A stretch of DNA of 64,000 nucleotides from Cellvibrio sp. PSBB023 (GTDB lineage Bacteria; Pseudomonadota; Gammaproteobacteria; Pseudomonadales; Cellvibrionaceae): NCBI RefSeq assembly GCF_002007605.1, contig NZ_CP019799.1, positions 434,001 to 498,000 on the forward strand, given 5' to 3'. How positions within the stretch are numbered: position 1 is the first letter of the stretch; every line of letters starts with the position of its first letter. Below the pieces are notes generated by a model. It was not told the origin of the DNA. It saw only the letters and a list, made by a program, of their open reading frames with translations, and searched no databases. This document shows, in pieces, positions 8,449 through 17,362 of the stretch. Both the position numbers and the translations under genes were made by a program.

Positions 8449-9582
8449 ATGGACTACGAAACATTACGTGTAATTTGGTGGGTACTTATCGGCGTGTTGC
8501 TGATTGGTTTTGCAGTGACCGATGGGTTTGATTTGGGGGTGGGTGCGCTGTTGCGCATCATCGGCAAAACCGATGACGAGCGGCGGGTAATGATCAACAC
8601 CATTGGCCCTCATTGGGATGGTAATCAGGTGTGGTTTATTACCGCCGGTGGCGCATTGTTTGCGGCATGGCCGCTAATTTATGCGGCGTCTTTTTCCGGA
8701 TTTTATTTTGCGATGTTAATCGTGCTCGCCGCTTTATGGCTGCGCCCGGTGGGGTTTGATTATCGCAGCAAGTTGGAGGATCCGCGCTGGCGCAATGCCT
8801 GGGACTGGGCATTGTTTGTAGGTGGGTTAGTGCCTGCGCTGTTATTCGGCGTCGCTTTTGGCAATTTATTTTTGGGCGTGCCTTTCGCTTACGATGAAAT
8901 GCTCAAGCCCAGTTATGACGGTGGCTTGTTTGGTTTATTGCGCCCCTTTGCGCTACTGGCCGGTTTGGTAAGTGTGAGCATGTTGCTGATGCACGGTGCC
9001 AGTTGGCTGCAATTAAAAACCGATGGTTTTATTCGTGCACGTGCCCAGCGTGTGGGTGTGGTGTTGGGGATTACCACCGCCGTGTTGTTTGGTGTGGCGG
9101 GTATTTGGGTGGCGCAATTACAGGGTTATCACTTGGTGGGCAGCATAGACACTAACGCACCCTCTAACCCCTTGAATAAAACTGTGGAGCTGGTCGTGGG
9201 CGGCTGGGTAAAAAATTACAGTATTTATAGCTGGATGCTTATCGCACCCGCCTTGGGGTTACTGGGCTCACTCGCCTGTAGCCTGCTCAGTGTGAAGGGC
9301 AGGGCTGGTTTGGCCTTTGTGGCATCGAGCCTGGCGATTGCCGGCGTCATTCTCACTGCCGGTTTTTCCATGTTCCCCTTCCTGATGCCAAGCAGCCTAC
9401 AAATCAATTCGTCACTAACCCTGTGGGACGCTACCTCCAGCTACACCACCTTGGTGATTATGTTTGGCGTAGCCTGTGTGTTTGTGCCCATTATTTTGGG
9501 ATACACCCTTTGGGGCTATTGGGTGATGCGCGGCCGCTTAAATGAAAAAGCGATTATGGCCAACAGTCATCAACTCTATTGA
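8449..9582 (+). CDS. cydB: Cytochrome bd ubiquinol oxidase subunit II
   Basis: A 377-residue protein with eight to nine hydrophobic segments. Family signatures include VLLIGFAVTDGFDLGVGAL, INTIGPHWDGNQVWFITAGG and LRPVGFDYRSKLEDPRWRN. It pairs with CydA and supports binding of quinol and dioxygen. The ATG at 8449 directly follows the cydA stop. Length matches the family (379 in E. coli). Confidence 0.96.
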   Translation: MDYETLRVIWWVLIGVLLIGFAVTDGFDLGVGALLRIIGKTDDERRVMINTIGPHWDGNQVWFITAGGALFAAWPLIYAASFSGFYFAMLIVLAALWLRPVGFDYRSKLEDPRWRNAWDWALFVGGLVPALLFGVAFGNLFLGVPFAYDEMLKPSYDGGLFGLLRPFALLAGLVSVSMLLMHGASWLQLKTDGFIRARAQRVGVVLGITTAVLFGVAGIWVAQLQGYHLVGSIDTNAPSNPLNKTVELVVGGWVKNYSIYSWMLIAPALGLLGSLACSLLSVKGRAGLAFVASSLAIAGVILTAGFSMFPFLMPSSLQINSSLTLWDATSSYTTLVIMFGVACVFVPIILGYTLWGYWVMRGRLNEKAIMANSHQLY

Positions 9583-9626
9583 ACCGCGAATCTGTTGATC
9601 CCTATTTCTTGTTGAGGAGAAAAAGC

Positions 9627-9737
9627 ATGTGGTATTTCACCTGGATTCTTGGCGTCTTGCTCGCGTGTTCGTTCGGTATTATCAATGCCATGTGGCTGGA
9701 AAATACCATGGGCGATGAGCAGCCACGCGATGAGTGA
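9627..9737 (+). CDS. cydX: Cytochrome bd small subunit CydX
   Basis: A 36-codon gene: MWYFTWILGVLLACSFGIIN followed by AMWLENTMGDEQPRDE and TGA. The MWYFxWILG start and the WLE after the single helix are the CydX signature; CydX stabilises the hemes of the CydAB complex. A strong GAGGAG site (gttgaggagaaaaagc) lies 8-10 bp before the ATG. The 3' end overlaps the start of ybgE by eight bases. Confidence 0.92.
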   Translation: MWYFTWILGVLLACSFGIINAMWLENTMGDEQPRDE

Positions 9738-10053
9738 TTCAAATCCATCACAACAAAAAGTATCACTGGAGTCGCTGGATCAAAAACCTGCGCCGCTGGG
9801 TAGGGCGCGGTTTTTTATACTTTGCCTCTCGCTATTGGTAATGGTGTTGATCACGGCCTGGCCGCACTTTCTTGGCAGTACACCGGAAACCATGAACCAC
9901 AACGCTGCCATGGTGCTGATGCTCGGTATGAGTTGCGGTTTTGTGTACGGCATAGGTTTTACCCCCAAGCTGCGCATTTGGCGCTGGCTGTTTTCAGCTT
10001 GGAGCGCACTGGGGTTAATGCTGTTGGGAGTATTAATGCGGGTTATGGTGTGA
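9730..10053 (+). CDS. ybgE: Cyd operon protein YbgE
   Basis: A 107-residue membrane protein with three hydrophobic segments (ARFFILCLSLLVMVLITAWP, NAAMVLMLGMSCGFVYGIGF, WRWLFSAWSALGLMLLGVLM). Its C-terminal half, with GFVYGIGFTPKLRIWR, matches YbgE, the last gene of cyd operons. The frame is open further upstream, but the ATG at 9730 overlapping the cydX stop is the natural start. Function is not established; a role in bd oxidase assembly is inferred from synteny. Confidence 0.85.
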   Translation: MSDSNPSQQKVSLESLDQKPAPLGRARFFILCLSLLVMVLITAWPHFLGSTPETMNHNAAMVLMLGMSCGFVYGIGFTPKLRIWRWLFSAWSALGLMLLGVLMRVMV

Positions 10054-10146
10054 CCATTGGTAAGGAAAGGTAAAGCATGAGGGGGTGTGATCCCCGATTG
10101 TGTTTGGCACGTAAAACTTCCTCTTGTCTTGAGCAGAGGATTTTTT

Positions 10147-11421
10147 ATGGTCGGTACTTATAACTGGATGTTGGTATTTGCGTCCTACTGTGTGGCAGTG
10201 ATTGCGTCTTATACCGCTATTTATTTCGGCACCCGTGTATTTAGCCTCAGTGGCGGGACGCGCCATTTTTGGTTGGGTATGGGCGCATTTTGTTTGGGTA
10301 GCGGTATTTGGTCTATGCACTTTGTAGGCATGAGCGCTTACACCATGCCGATGCATATGCACATGACTTTCAGTGCCACCCTGACATTACTTTCCTGGGT
10401 TCCCGCTGTGCTGGCGTCGGCGCTGGCACTGTATGTGATTACCCTCCCCAAGGTCTCCGCAAAAACCATCGCGGCCAGTGCGTTTATTATGGGCACCGGT
10501 ATTTTTGCCATGCATTACGGCGGCATGTATGCGATGCAAATGCACCCCGGCATAGAGTACGACACCCTGTTGGTGATCCTCTCCGGCGTAATTGCTGTTG
10601 TAGCTTCCGGTGCGGCACTGGTGATTTGCCGTAAAGTGCGCGATGTTCCGCCGCAGTATGCCCTGGCATTTAAGGTGTTGGCGGCGCTGGTGATGGGCGC
10701 AGCGATTTGCGGCATGCACTACACCGGTATGGCGGCGGCCAGTTACCCCATGGGTTCACAGAGTCACCCCGATAACTTATTGCGCGGCGATTGGATGGGC
10801 ATTCCCACCGCGATTGCCGCCAGTATTTTATTGTTGCTGGCACTGTATTCCGCCTATACCGATTTCCGCGCCATGGAGCGTGCCCGTCAGGAAGAGCGCA
10901 ATCGCAATGAAGCTGCGCGCCAATCGGCGTTCTTTGATTCCCTCACCGGCCTTGCCAACCGTTCATTGCTGGAAGCCAAAGTGTTGGAAAAGCTCACGGT
11001 GTCTGCCACCAATACCTCGCCTGCGCCTTTTATGCTGGTTTATTTTGAGCTGACCGATTACCGCGACTTATGGCAGCGCCATGGCGAGGTCTATGCCCAG
11101 GCTTTAACCAAATATGTGGTGACAGAGTTGCAAGCGCAACTGCCAACCGCAGAGCTGGTTGCCCGTTACAGCGGCAGCAGTTTTATGGCGATTATGCCGT
11201 CCAACGATTTGCAGGTAATTACAGCGCTGGTGCAGCGTTTATCCAGCCGGTTTAGCGCAGCGGTGACAATCAATGGCACCGCCACACGCTGTAACTGGGG
11301 GTTTGGGTTCAGCGAATATCCCAAATCCGGCACTAACAGCCGCAATCTGATCCGCGCTGCCCAGCGTATTCGCCGCTCATCCAACGATTCCGCCAGCGAA
11401 AGCCAATTGGCACTGGTGTGA
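10147..11421 (+). CDS. MHYT-domain membrane protein with degenerate GGDEF domain
   Basis: About 424 residues. The first ~250 form a seven-helix MHYT sensor: the repeated metal-site motifs WSMHFVGMSAYTM, FAMHYGGMYAMQM and CGMHYTGMAAASY are all present. MHYT domains are proposed to bind copper and sense a diatomic gas or redox signal. The C-terminal ~170 residues resemble a GGDEF domain (FDSLTGLANRSLLEAKV), but the active-site loop reads ARYSGSSFMAIM where ARxGGDEFxxL is expected, so diguanylate cyclase activity is unlikely. No EAL domain follows. The start at 10147 was preferred to an in-frame ATG at 10087 because AGAGGA lies 8 bp upstream and the MHYT module begins there. It follows the cyd operon by ~90 bp. 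Confidence 0.85.
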   Translation: MVGTYNWMLVFASYCVAVIASYTAIYFGTRVFSLSGGTRHFWLGMGAFCLGSGIWSMHFVGMSAYTMPMHMHMTFSATLTLLSWVPAVLASALALYVITLPKVSAKTIAASAFIMGTGIFAMHYGGMYAMQMHPGIEYDTLLVILSGVIAVVASGAALVICRKVRDVPPQYALAFKVLAALVMGAAICGMHYTGMAAASYPMGSQSHPDNLLRGDWMGIPTAIAASILLLLALYSAYTDFRAMERARQEERNRNEAARQSAFFDSLTGLANRSLLEAKVLEKLTVSATNTSPAPFMLVYFELTDYRDLWQRHGEVYAQALTKYVVTELQAQLPTAELVARYSGSSFMAIMPSNDLQVITALVQRLSSRFSAAVTINGTATRCNWGFGFSEYPKSGTNSRNLIRAAQRIRRSSNDSASESQLALV

Positions 11422-11509
11422 TGGTTGTCGCGTTATGAAGAGATGGGCAATGCGCATGTCTTTTAGCGCGACAAATTAATTCGGGTAGTGTTTTATCCGT
11501 ACGTCCCAC

Positions 11510-11546
11510 TTTACCGAAGCCCCTGTGGCACAAGGGCTTCGGTAAA
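11510..11546 (+). terminator. Hairpin after the MHYT gene
   Basis: TTTACCGAAGCCC at 11510-11522 and GGGCTTCGGTAAA at 11534-11546 form a perfect 13-bp stem with an 11-base loop, 90 bp after the MHYT stop. There is no long T run after it, so it may be a processed or Rho-associated terminator or an mRNA stabiliser. Confidence 0.6.
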
Positions 11547-11868
11547 TGCCTAAGCTGCGGTATTTATTGGAAGTTTTGGTTTATAACCGGCTTTGTCTGT
11601 TTGTTGCTTTTGCCTTTTCCTGTGTTTCTCCCCCGATGATGCTCACTTTTTGAATCCCATGACAGTGGGACGACAGCCGCTTTTTGTCGCCCTAGACTGG
11701 CTGCAAGTGGTACCCCTACGCAGTGCCGGTCAGGCCACTTACGCAGCGAAGCGAACAATAATAAATGGCTACAGCTCCACAGGCTTGCCGGTTGGCTAGA
11801 TCGAGCAAGTCTGGTTCCCGTATTTTTTTGCACACTAACAATAACGACAAACAAAGAGGAAACATCAG
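11547..11868 (+). other. Gene-free leader before the diheme oxidoreductase
   Basis: No convincing gene on either strand. The stretch is rich in short inverted segments (for example around 11700-11800) and ends in AGAGGAAAC, the ribosome site of the oxidoreductase (AGAGGA at 11855-11860). It could be a structured 5' leader, but I could not match it to a known riboswitch. Confidence 0.4.
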
Positions 11869-14676
11869 ATGCGAATCATGCAATTCGGTCGACGTATTCT
11901 GTTTGCGCTAGCAACCTTCACCAGTGTCACGGCGGTCGCGCAAATCATTAATATCAACCCTGTTTCAGTCACTGGCAGTACCAACTTGCAGCCCGCCAGC
12001 TATGCCATCGATAACATCGGTAGCACGCGCTGGGAGTCCAACCATGGGGTATCACCCAGCTCACTGACGCTTGACTTGGGGCAAGCCTATGCACTCAATC
12101 AGGTCGTGATCCTGTGGGAAGCGGCCAATGCCGAGAGCTATACCGTACTCGGTTCCAATAACAACTCCACCTGGACACAGTTGAGTTCACGTACCGGTGG
12201 CGTCTTTGGTGATCGCACCGACACAGTGCCTTTAGCGGGTACCTATCGTTACGTGCGTATTAACGCTTTAACCCGCAGCGCCGGTAATAACTGGGGCTAC
12301 TCCATTTATGAAGTGGATGTATTTGGCACCTTGCCGGTGGCTTCATCCAGTTCATCTGCTGCACCCAGCTCATCCGGTAGCTGCGCCCTGGGTTGTGTGA
12401 CTACCTTAAATAGCACCACCATGCGCGCCACTGTAACCGGCGGCGACATAGTGGACATCCATTACACGGTCAACGGCGGCGCCCAGCAAAATGTGCGCAT
12501 GAACCTCGCCAATGGTGTGTGGACTTACGATATTGGCGGCCTGCCTGCCGGTGCTGTGGTGCGCGCCAACTTCACCATTATCAAAAATGGTGCCGGGCAG
12601 GATACTGAATGGAAGAACTACACCCTGGGTGCAGTGGCTTCCAGTACACCCAGCTCGTCGCGTTCCAGCAGTTCAGTGCCCAGCTCATCACGCCCCAGCA
12701 GCAGTTCCGTTGCACCGCCACCCAGCTCCAGTTCGGTGGCAAGCAGCACGGCGCCACTGGGTAACATAGTGCCGCTCTATAACAACACCACGGCGCTGGA
12801 ACCGGTGATCAAGTTTGATCGCGGCGATGCCCTGATCACCCGTATTGCCGACCGCGCGCGGGATCGTCATGCCAAGGAAAACCATTTCCAGGCTTACGAT
12901 CACTACCTCACCTTCTATTGGGAACAGCGTACCGCCACCATCGAGATTGTGGACTACGTCGCCAAGGGCGGCACCACTGTGCGGATGAATGTGGTTACCC
13001 AAGGCCGTTTGGATGACCTGCAAGCAGAGAACCGCTGGTTCTACATCGGTATGAATACCCTGGCTGAATACTGCGGCAATGGGGTGATGAACCGTGTCAA
13101 CGACTTCAACTACTGGAAAGAAGCCAGTTGGAACTGCCGTGAAAATCGCCCCATCCAAATTGGTGATCGCCTGGAGTTTGAACTCAGCCAATTCCTCGAT
13201 AAGAACGGCGTTATCCGCGGCCGCGACAACTATTACGGCACAACCTTCTTATATATAGTCGGGCAGGGCATAGTGCCCTGGGATGTCACCGACAAGGTTC
13301 CGTTTGTAGGTGGTGTATTCAAGCAGCGCGATTCCATGCCTGTACCCGTCAACGCCCGTCTGGGTGGCGATACCAGCTTGCACGTGCAAATGACCGCTGA
13401 GCCAGACGGCCACTTCCAGCAAATGGCAACCAACCTGAGCGCTGTTAATGGCCAGGCGTTTGTGCTTGGTCGTCGCGTACACCACACCTCCTTTGTGGAT
13501 GGCGGTCACGACGAAAATCCCGAAAACGGTATCTTCAATGAAATGGTGGGTAAGTCCGGTACTCGCTATGTGAGCGATCGCTGCTCGCACTGCCACGAGC
13601 GCAATGGTCGTGCGCCTATGGCTGCCGTGGGTGAGCCTCTGGATCGCTGGGTATTCAAGGTCGGCAACGCACAGGGCAATCCGCATCCACAACTGGGTCG
13701 TGTACTGCAACCTAAAGCCAATGGTGGCGCCACCAGTGAAGGTACTCCCTCTATTGCTTTCTGGACTGAATCAGGCGGTTTGCGTTCACCTAACTACCAA
13801 TTCACTGGCTTGCGTCCGGAAACCTTCTCCGCGCGTTTGGCGCCACAGTTAGTGGGTATTGGTCTGCTGGAAGCGATTCCGGAATCCACCATCCTCGCCC
13901 GTGAAGACATTAACGACGCCAATGGCGACGGCATTTCCGGTCGTGCGCAGCGTATTGTTGACCCGGTAACCGGCCAAACCCGTTTGGGACGCTTTGGTTA
14001 CAAAGCCGCGACTACCAGCGTGAAGCATCAAGTGGCATCGGCATTCAATACGGATATGGGGGTGATGACCTCTATGCTCCCCAACCCGGATTGCGGCAGC
14101 AGCCAAACCAACTGCGGTCCCAGCGGTGCAGAGATTGCAGACCAACACCTGAACAACCTGGTGAAATACGTTGCCCTGCTCGGTGTTCGTCCACAGCGCG
14201 ACTACAACAATGCGCAAGTGATCAACGGGCGCACTGTGTTTAACAACATCGGCTGTGCCGCGTGCCACGTGGAAAGCATGACCACCAGCGCCTTCCATCC
14301 ATTTGCGGAATTGCGTTCACAAACCATTCGTCCCTACACCGACTTGCTGTTGCACGACATGGGCCCAGGCCTTGCGGACAATCTGGGTGAAGGTCAGGCC
14401 AGCGGTGCTGAATGGCGTACCGCGCCGCTCTGGGGCTTGGGTGTTTCAGCTTGCGTCACCGGCGGTGTGACCGGTCAACCGGGCGGTGTGCCTTTTGGTG
14501 TGGATGGCAACGAAGTCTGTGTGCCTAAAGCCAGCTATCTCCACGATGGCCGCGCGCGCACCATCGAAGAGGCCATCCTCTGGCACGGCGGTGAAGGTCA
14601 AAACGCGAAAAATGGCTATGTCGCACTCTCTGCGAGCCAAAAACAGGACCTGCTGCGTTTCCTACAATCACTTTAA
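11869..14676 (+). CDS. Secreted diheme oxidoreductase with carbohydrate-binding modules
   Basis: A 935-residue exported protein. Residues 1-25 are a signal peptide ending in TAVAQ. Residues ~28-152 resemble an F5/8-type-C (CBM32-like) module. A Ser linker leads to a small beta domain at ~170-255 (VDIHYTVNGGAQQNVRMNLA) that resembles CBM56. A long Ser/Pro linker (~258-295) precedes the catalytic part, ~300-935, a di-heme oxidoreductase (DHOR/DUF1111) domain with heme motifs CSHCH near residue 572 and CAACH near 796, and the usual SYLHDGRARTIEEAILWHGGE end. DHOR proteins carry c-type hemes and act in the periplasm or outside. Attached binding modules suggest work on or near plant or algal polysaccharide, possibly electron supply to redox enzymes such as LPMOs (inference). 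It is followed by a strong terminator. Confidence 0.85.
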   Translation: MRIMQFGRRILFALATFTSVTAVAQIININPVSVTGSTNLQPASYAIDNIGSTRWESNHGVSPSSLTLDLGQAYALNQVVILWEAANAESYTVLGSNNNSTWTQLSSRTGGVFGDRTDTVPLAGTYRYVRINALTRSAGNNWGYSIYEVDVFGTLPVASSSSSAAPSSSGSCALGCVTTLNSTTMRATVTGGDIVDIHYTVNGGAQQNVRMNLANGVWTYDIGGLPAGAVVRANFTIIKNGAGQDTEWKNYTLGAVASSTPSSSRSSSSVPSSSRPSSSSVAPPPSSSSVASSTAPLGNIVPLYNNTTALEPVIKFDRGDALITRIADRARDRHAKENHFQAYDHYLTFYWEQRTATIEIVDYVAKGGTTVRMNVVTQGRLDDLQAENRWFYIGMNTLAEYCGNGVMNRVNDFNYWKEASWNCRENRPIQIGDRLEFELSQFLDKNGVIRGRDNYYGTTFLYIVGQGIVPWDVTDKVPFVGGVFKQRDSMPVPVNARLGGDTSLHVQMTAEPDGHFQQMATNLSAVNGQAFVLGRRVHHTSFVDGGHDENPENGIFNEMVGKSGTRYVSDRCSHCHERNGRAPMAAVGEPLDRWVFKVGNAQGNPHPQLGRVLQPKANGGATSEGTPSIAFWTESGGLRSPNYQFTGLRPETFSARLAPQLVGIGLLEAIPESTILAREDINDANGDGISGRAQRIVDPVTGQTRLGRFGYKAATTSVKHQVASAFNTDMGVMTSMLPNPDCGSSQTNCGPSGAEIADQHLNNLVKYVALLGVRPQRDYNNAQVINGRTVFNNIGCAACHVESMTTSAFHPFAELRSQTIRPYTDLLLHDMGPGLADNLGEGQASGAEWRTAPLWGLGVSACVTGGVTGQPGGVPFGVDGNEVCVPKASYLHDGRARTIEEAILWHGGEGQNAKNGYVALSASQKQDLLRFLQSL

Positions 14677-14704
14677 TGTCATGAAGTGATTTTCTCCCCC
14701 TTAT

Positions 14705-14730
14705 GCCCCGGCTTGCCGGGGCTTTTTTTT
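14705..14730 (+). terminator. Rho-independent terminator of the diheme oxidoreductase
   Basis: GCCCCGGC (14705-14712), TT, GCCGGGGC (14715-14722), then eight T. A classical GC-rich stem and T run 29 bp after the stop codon. Confidence 0.9.
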
Positions 14731-14752
14731 CTCCCGCCGCCGCATTCAAGCG

Positions 14753-14765
14753 TATAATGCGCGCC
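14753..14765 (+). promoter_or_regulatory. gltX -10 box with GC-rich discriminator
   Basis: TATAAT at 14753-14758 is directly followed by GCGCGCC, the same discriminator that follows the -10 boxes of several tRNA genes in this window. The -35 element is weak. A GC-rich discriminator is typical of promoters under negative stringent control. Confidence 0.6.
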
Positions 14766-14810
14766 TTTTTCCTGTTCCCCATTTTATCGATTCGCACAAA
14801 AGGCCATTCC

Positions 14811-16325
14811 ATGTCTGAAGTCCGTACCCGTATTGCCCCATCGCCCACCGGTGACCCGCACGTAGGCACCGCCTATATCGCCCTGTTCAACCTGTGCTTT
14901 GCCCGTCAGCACGGCGGCAAATTCCTGTTGCGCATTGAAGATACCGACCAAACCCGCAGTACCCCCGAATCCGAACAAGCGATTCTGGACAGTCTGCGCT
15001 GGTTAGGCTTGGAATGGGATGAAGGCCCGGACGTGGGCGGCCCACACGGCCCTTATCGCCAAAGCGAGCGCATGGACATCTACGGTAAATACGCGATGGA
15101 GTTGGTGGAAAAAGGCCATGCCTTTTATTGTTTCGCGACTGCGGAAGAGTTGGACGAAATGCGTCGCGAACAACAAGCGCGCGGTGAAACGCCCAAGTAC
15201 GATGGTCGCGGTTTGAAATTATCACCCGCCGAAGTGCAAGCGAAACTCGATGCAGGCGAGCCTTACGTTATCCGCATGAAAATCCCGGAAGAGGGCGTGT
15301 GTGAAATCGACGATATGCTGCGCGGCAAGATCGAAATCGAATGGTCGCAAGTGGATATGCAAGTGCTGCTCAAAGGCGACGGCATGCCCACCTATCATCT
15401 CGCCAACGTGGTGGACGATCACCTGATGCAGATCACCCACGTGATTCGCGGCGAAGAGTGGATCAACTCCGCGCCCAAGCACCTGAAACTCTACGAATAC
15501 TTCGGCTGGCAGGCGCCGGTGCTGTGCCACTTGCCGCTGCTGCGCAACCCGGATAAATCCAAACTCAGCAAGCGCAAAAACCCCACCAGCATCCTCTATT
15601 ACAAGCGCATGGGCTATCTGCCGGAAACCATGCTCAACTACCTTGGCCGCATGGGCTGGTCAATGCCGGACGAACGCGAGAAATTCACCCTCGCCGAAAT
15701 GCAGGAACACTTTGACCTGCTGCGCGTGTCATTAGGTGGCCCGATTTTCGATGTCGAAAAACTCAACTGGCTCAGCAGCCTGTGGATTCGCGAGAACTTC
15801 ACCATTGAGCAACTCGCCGAGCGTTTGCACGGTTGGGCACTCAACAAAGAAACCCTGCTGCAAGCACTGCCACACGCCCAATCGCGCATGACCACCCTGA
15901 GCGATTTCGCCCCACTGGCCGGCTTCCTTGTCAGCGGCATGATGCCCGTCACCGAAGCCAGCTTCGCAGGTAACAAGCTGGACGTAGAGAAACAAAAAGA
16001 ATACCTGCAATTCGCCCTCTGGCGCCTGGAAGCCCTGCGCACTTGGGAGCGCGACAACCTGTTCGCCGAACTCAAATTGCTCGCCGACCAAATGGGCATC
16101 AAAATCAAAGACGCCCTCGCACCAGTCTTCGTCGCCATCGCAGGCACCACCGCCAGCTTCTCGGTCGTGGACTCCATGCAGATCATCGGCCCCGACATGA
16201 GCCGCGCCCGCATCCGCCATGCCATCAACGCCTTGGGCGGCTTTGGCAAAAACAAACAAAAGGACTTGGAGAAAGTCTTCGATAAACTGGGCGCCCCCCA
16301 GGAGGAATCAGCGGTTAATAGTTAA
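14811..16325 (+). CDS. gltX: Glutamate--tRNA ligase
   Basis: A 504-residue class I aminoacyl-tRNA synthetase. The HIGH-type motif is in [19 protein letters not shown], and the KMSKS-type motif is [11 protein letters not shown]. It charges tRNA-Glu with glutamate in the cytoplasm. The frame is open for 36 codons upstream, but the true start is ATG 14811 ([14 protein letters not shown]), where the family begins and behind the TATAAT/GCGCGCC promoter. It ends with the anticodon-binding helical domain ([20 protein letters not shown]). tRNA-Ala follows ~110 bp later from its own promoter. Confidence 0.96.
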   Translation: MSEVRTRIAPSPTGDPHVGTAYIALFNLCFARQHGGKFLLRIEDTDQTRSTPESEQAILDSLRWLGLEWDEGPDVGGPHGPYRQSERMDIYGKYAMELVEKGHAFYCFATAEELDEMRREQQARGETPKYDGRGLKLSPAEVQAKLDAGEPYVIRMKIPEEGVCEIDDMLRGKIEIEWSQVDMQVLLKGDGMPTYHLANVVDDHLMQITHVIRGEEWINSAPKHLKLYEYFGWQAPVLCHLPLLRNPDKSKLSKRKNPTSILYYKRMGYLPETMLNYLGRMGWSMPDEREKFTLAEMQEHFDLLRVSLGGPIFDVEKLNWLSSLWIRENFTIEQLAERLHGWALNKETLLQALPHAQSRMTTLSDFAPLAGFLVSGMMPVTEASFAGNKLDVEKQKEYLQFALWRLEALRTWERDNLFAELKLLADQMGIKIKDALAPVFVAIAGTTASFSVVDSMQIIGPDMSRARIRHAINALGGFGKNKQKDLEKVFDKLGAPQEESAVNS

Positions 16326-16374
16326 CCGCTTGATTTATCGATAAAAAACCGGAGTACAAGCCCAAAACTTTTGC

Positions 16375-16403
16375 TTGACACTCCGGAGGCAGCTGCATAA
16401 AAT
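16375..16403 (+). promoter_or_regulatory. tRNA-Ala promoter
   Basis: TTGACA at 16375-16380, a 17-bp spacer, TAAAAT at 16398-16403, then GCGCGCC. A near-consensus sigma-70 promoter with the GC-rich discriminator of stable-RNA genes, 35 bp before the tRNA. Confidence 0.85.
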
Positions 16404-16437
16404 GCGCGCCACTCAGAGACAGGATGTCGACGAATCT

Positions 16438-16513
16438 GGGGCTATAGCTCAGCTGGGAGAGCGCAACACTGGCAGTGTTGAGGTCAGCGGTTCGATCCCG
16501 CTTAGCTCCACCA
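16438..16513 (+). tRNA. tRNA-Ala (anticodon GGC)
   Basis: 76 bases. Acceptor GGGGCTA (16438-16444) pairs with TAGCTCC (16503-16509) with one G-T wobble, followed by encoded ACCA. D arm GCTCAGCTGGGAGAGC, anticodon stem CAACA/TGTTG around loop CTGGCAG, T arm AGCGG-TTCGATC-CCGCT. The anticodon GGC reads GCC and GCU alanine codons. Confidence 0.97.
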
Positions 16514-16520
16514 AATACTA

Positions 16521-16553
16521 AACCCGCGTTTCTCACGAAACGCGGGTTTTTTA
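16521..16553 (+). terminator. Terminator after tRNA-Ala
   Basis: AACCCGCGTTTC (16521-16532), loop TCAC, GAAACGCGGGTT (16537-16548), followed by T residues. A perfect 12-bp stem starting seven bases after the tRNA CCA end. Confidence 0.92.
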
Positions 16554-16579
16554 TTTGCGCGAAAATAAATGTTCGATGT

Positions 16580-16799
16580 GGGGCTAAGTGGGTGAGAAGT
16601 GCTGATGCGGTTCAAAAAACGGCAGGACAGCTGTTTTGCACAGCGAAGCTGCCCGCAGGACGAGGCACATGGATGTGCCGAGTGCATCCCGCGGTCGGGA
16701 TGGTATAAGCTAGGTCTATGGATTGGCAGGATTATAGGGTGGAGTATTCTTAGCTTCACCAAATTAAAAACCCGCTTATCGCAAGATCAGCGGGTTTTT
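16580..16799 (+). repeat. Degenerate copy of the tRNA-Ala end with nested hairpins
   Basis: 16749-16775 repeats 16501-16527 (tRNA-Ala 3' end and the beginning of its terminator) with about 23 of 27 positions equal, and it too is followed by a terminator stem (AAAAACCCGCT 16766-16776 with AGCGGGTTTTT 16789-16799). At 16580-16586 GGGGCTA equals the tRNA-Ala 5' end. Between them are two compact hairpins, GGCACAT/ATGTGCC (16664-16679) and CATCCCG/CGGGATG (16685-16702), of REP-like look. It may be a decayed second tRNA-Ala interrupted by a REP-type element, or an attachment-site scar. Confidence 0.5.
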
Positions 16800-16828
16800 T
16801 GCTTTGCAAAAAATTTGTAAGTACGATG

Positions 16829-17167
16829 TTAATTTAGGAACATATGTTCATCTTTTACGTTTATTATTGAAACCCGCTCATTACCTCCATAGCCAACCGA
16901 ATAGGAACCGCAAAATTCGCCACCTGATTGACGATGATAATTTTGCCCTGTAGTAATAAGTTCGTAACTTAATCGTATACGAGCACTCGATATTGTTTTG
17001 CGGTCATCGAGATATTCAAGCTCCTCCGTTCGCTCCACAATGATTGAGGCTATTGGATCGCCTGGATCGGTGTTAATTTCTGCAGGGTAGACTTGAATAA
17101 CATATATTCGTGGCGTGGCACTTTTATCTTTGGTGTAGGGGAGCGTGATTGAGGGTAATGACATCAT
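16829..17167 (-). CDS. Hypothetical protein (112 aa)
   Basis: I do not recognise this protein. It starts MMSLPSITLPYTKDK, is predicted to be mostly beta strand (PRIYVIQVYPAEINTD, ARIRLSYELITTGQNYHRQ), has a single cysteine and no signal peptide or membrane segment. An AAGAG site lies 6 bp before the ATG pair. It is the first gene of the accessory island behind tRNA-Ala, transcribed towards the tRNA. The codon and base use are AT-richer than in gltX. The short beta-rich form could suit a phage or toxin-related function but nothing in the sequence proves it. Confidence 0.5.
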   Translation of the reverse strand: MMSLPSITLPYTKDKSATPRIYVIQVYPAEINTDPGDPIASIIVERTEELEYLDDRKTISSARIRLSYELITTGQNYHRQSGGEFCGSYSVGYGGNERVSIINVKDEHMFLN

Positions 17168-17362
17168 GGTTACTCTTGTTGGGCACGGGAAAGCCAGTCA
17201 ATAGAGTTTTTATTCTGCTCGCAATATATTTCTGCCGAAATATCCAGATAGGCTCAAAGATGGCGCGCGAAGGTATTTTTTATCTTGCCGCTTAATCGTC
17301 AGCGGTTACTTTCCACCGGTTTGCACCTTCCAGTGGAAAATAACTCACTTAGCAAAGGGCGA

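Noticed and set aside
11640..11868. Possible riboswitch before the diheme oxidoreductase
   Set aside because: Several short inverted segments are present, but I could not fit the c-di-GMP, cobalamin or other known class; it stays only a possible structured leader.
12640..12760. Serine-codon repeats in the diheme oxidoreductase and the cellulase as mobile or recombination repeats
   Set aside because: They encode poly-Ser linkers between domains, a normal trait of Cellvibrio-type secreted enzymes.
14703..14810. N-terminal extension of gltX
   Set aside because: It would include the terminator of the previous gene and the gltX promoter; the family starts at ATG 14811.
15638..16259. Long minus-strand frames (205 and 175 codons) inside gltX
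   Set aside because: Shadows of the GC-rich gltX coding sequence; the plus strand carries all glutamyl-tRNA synthetase motifs.
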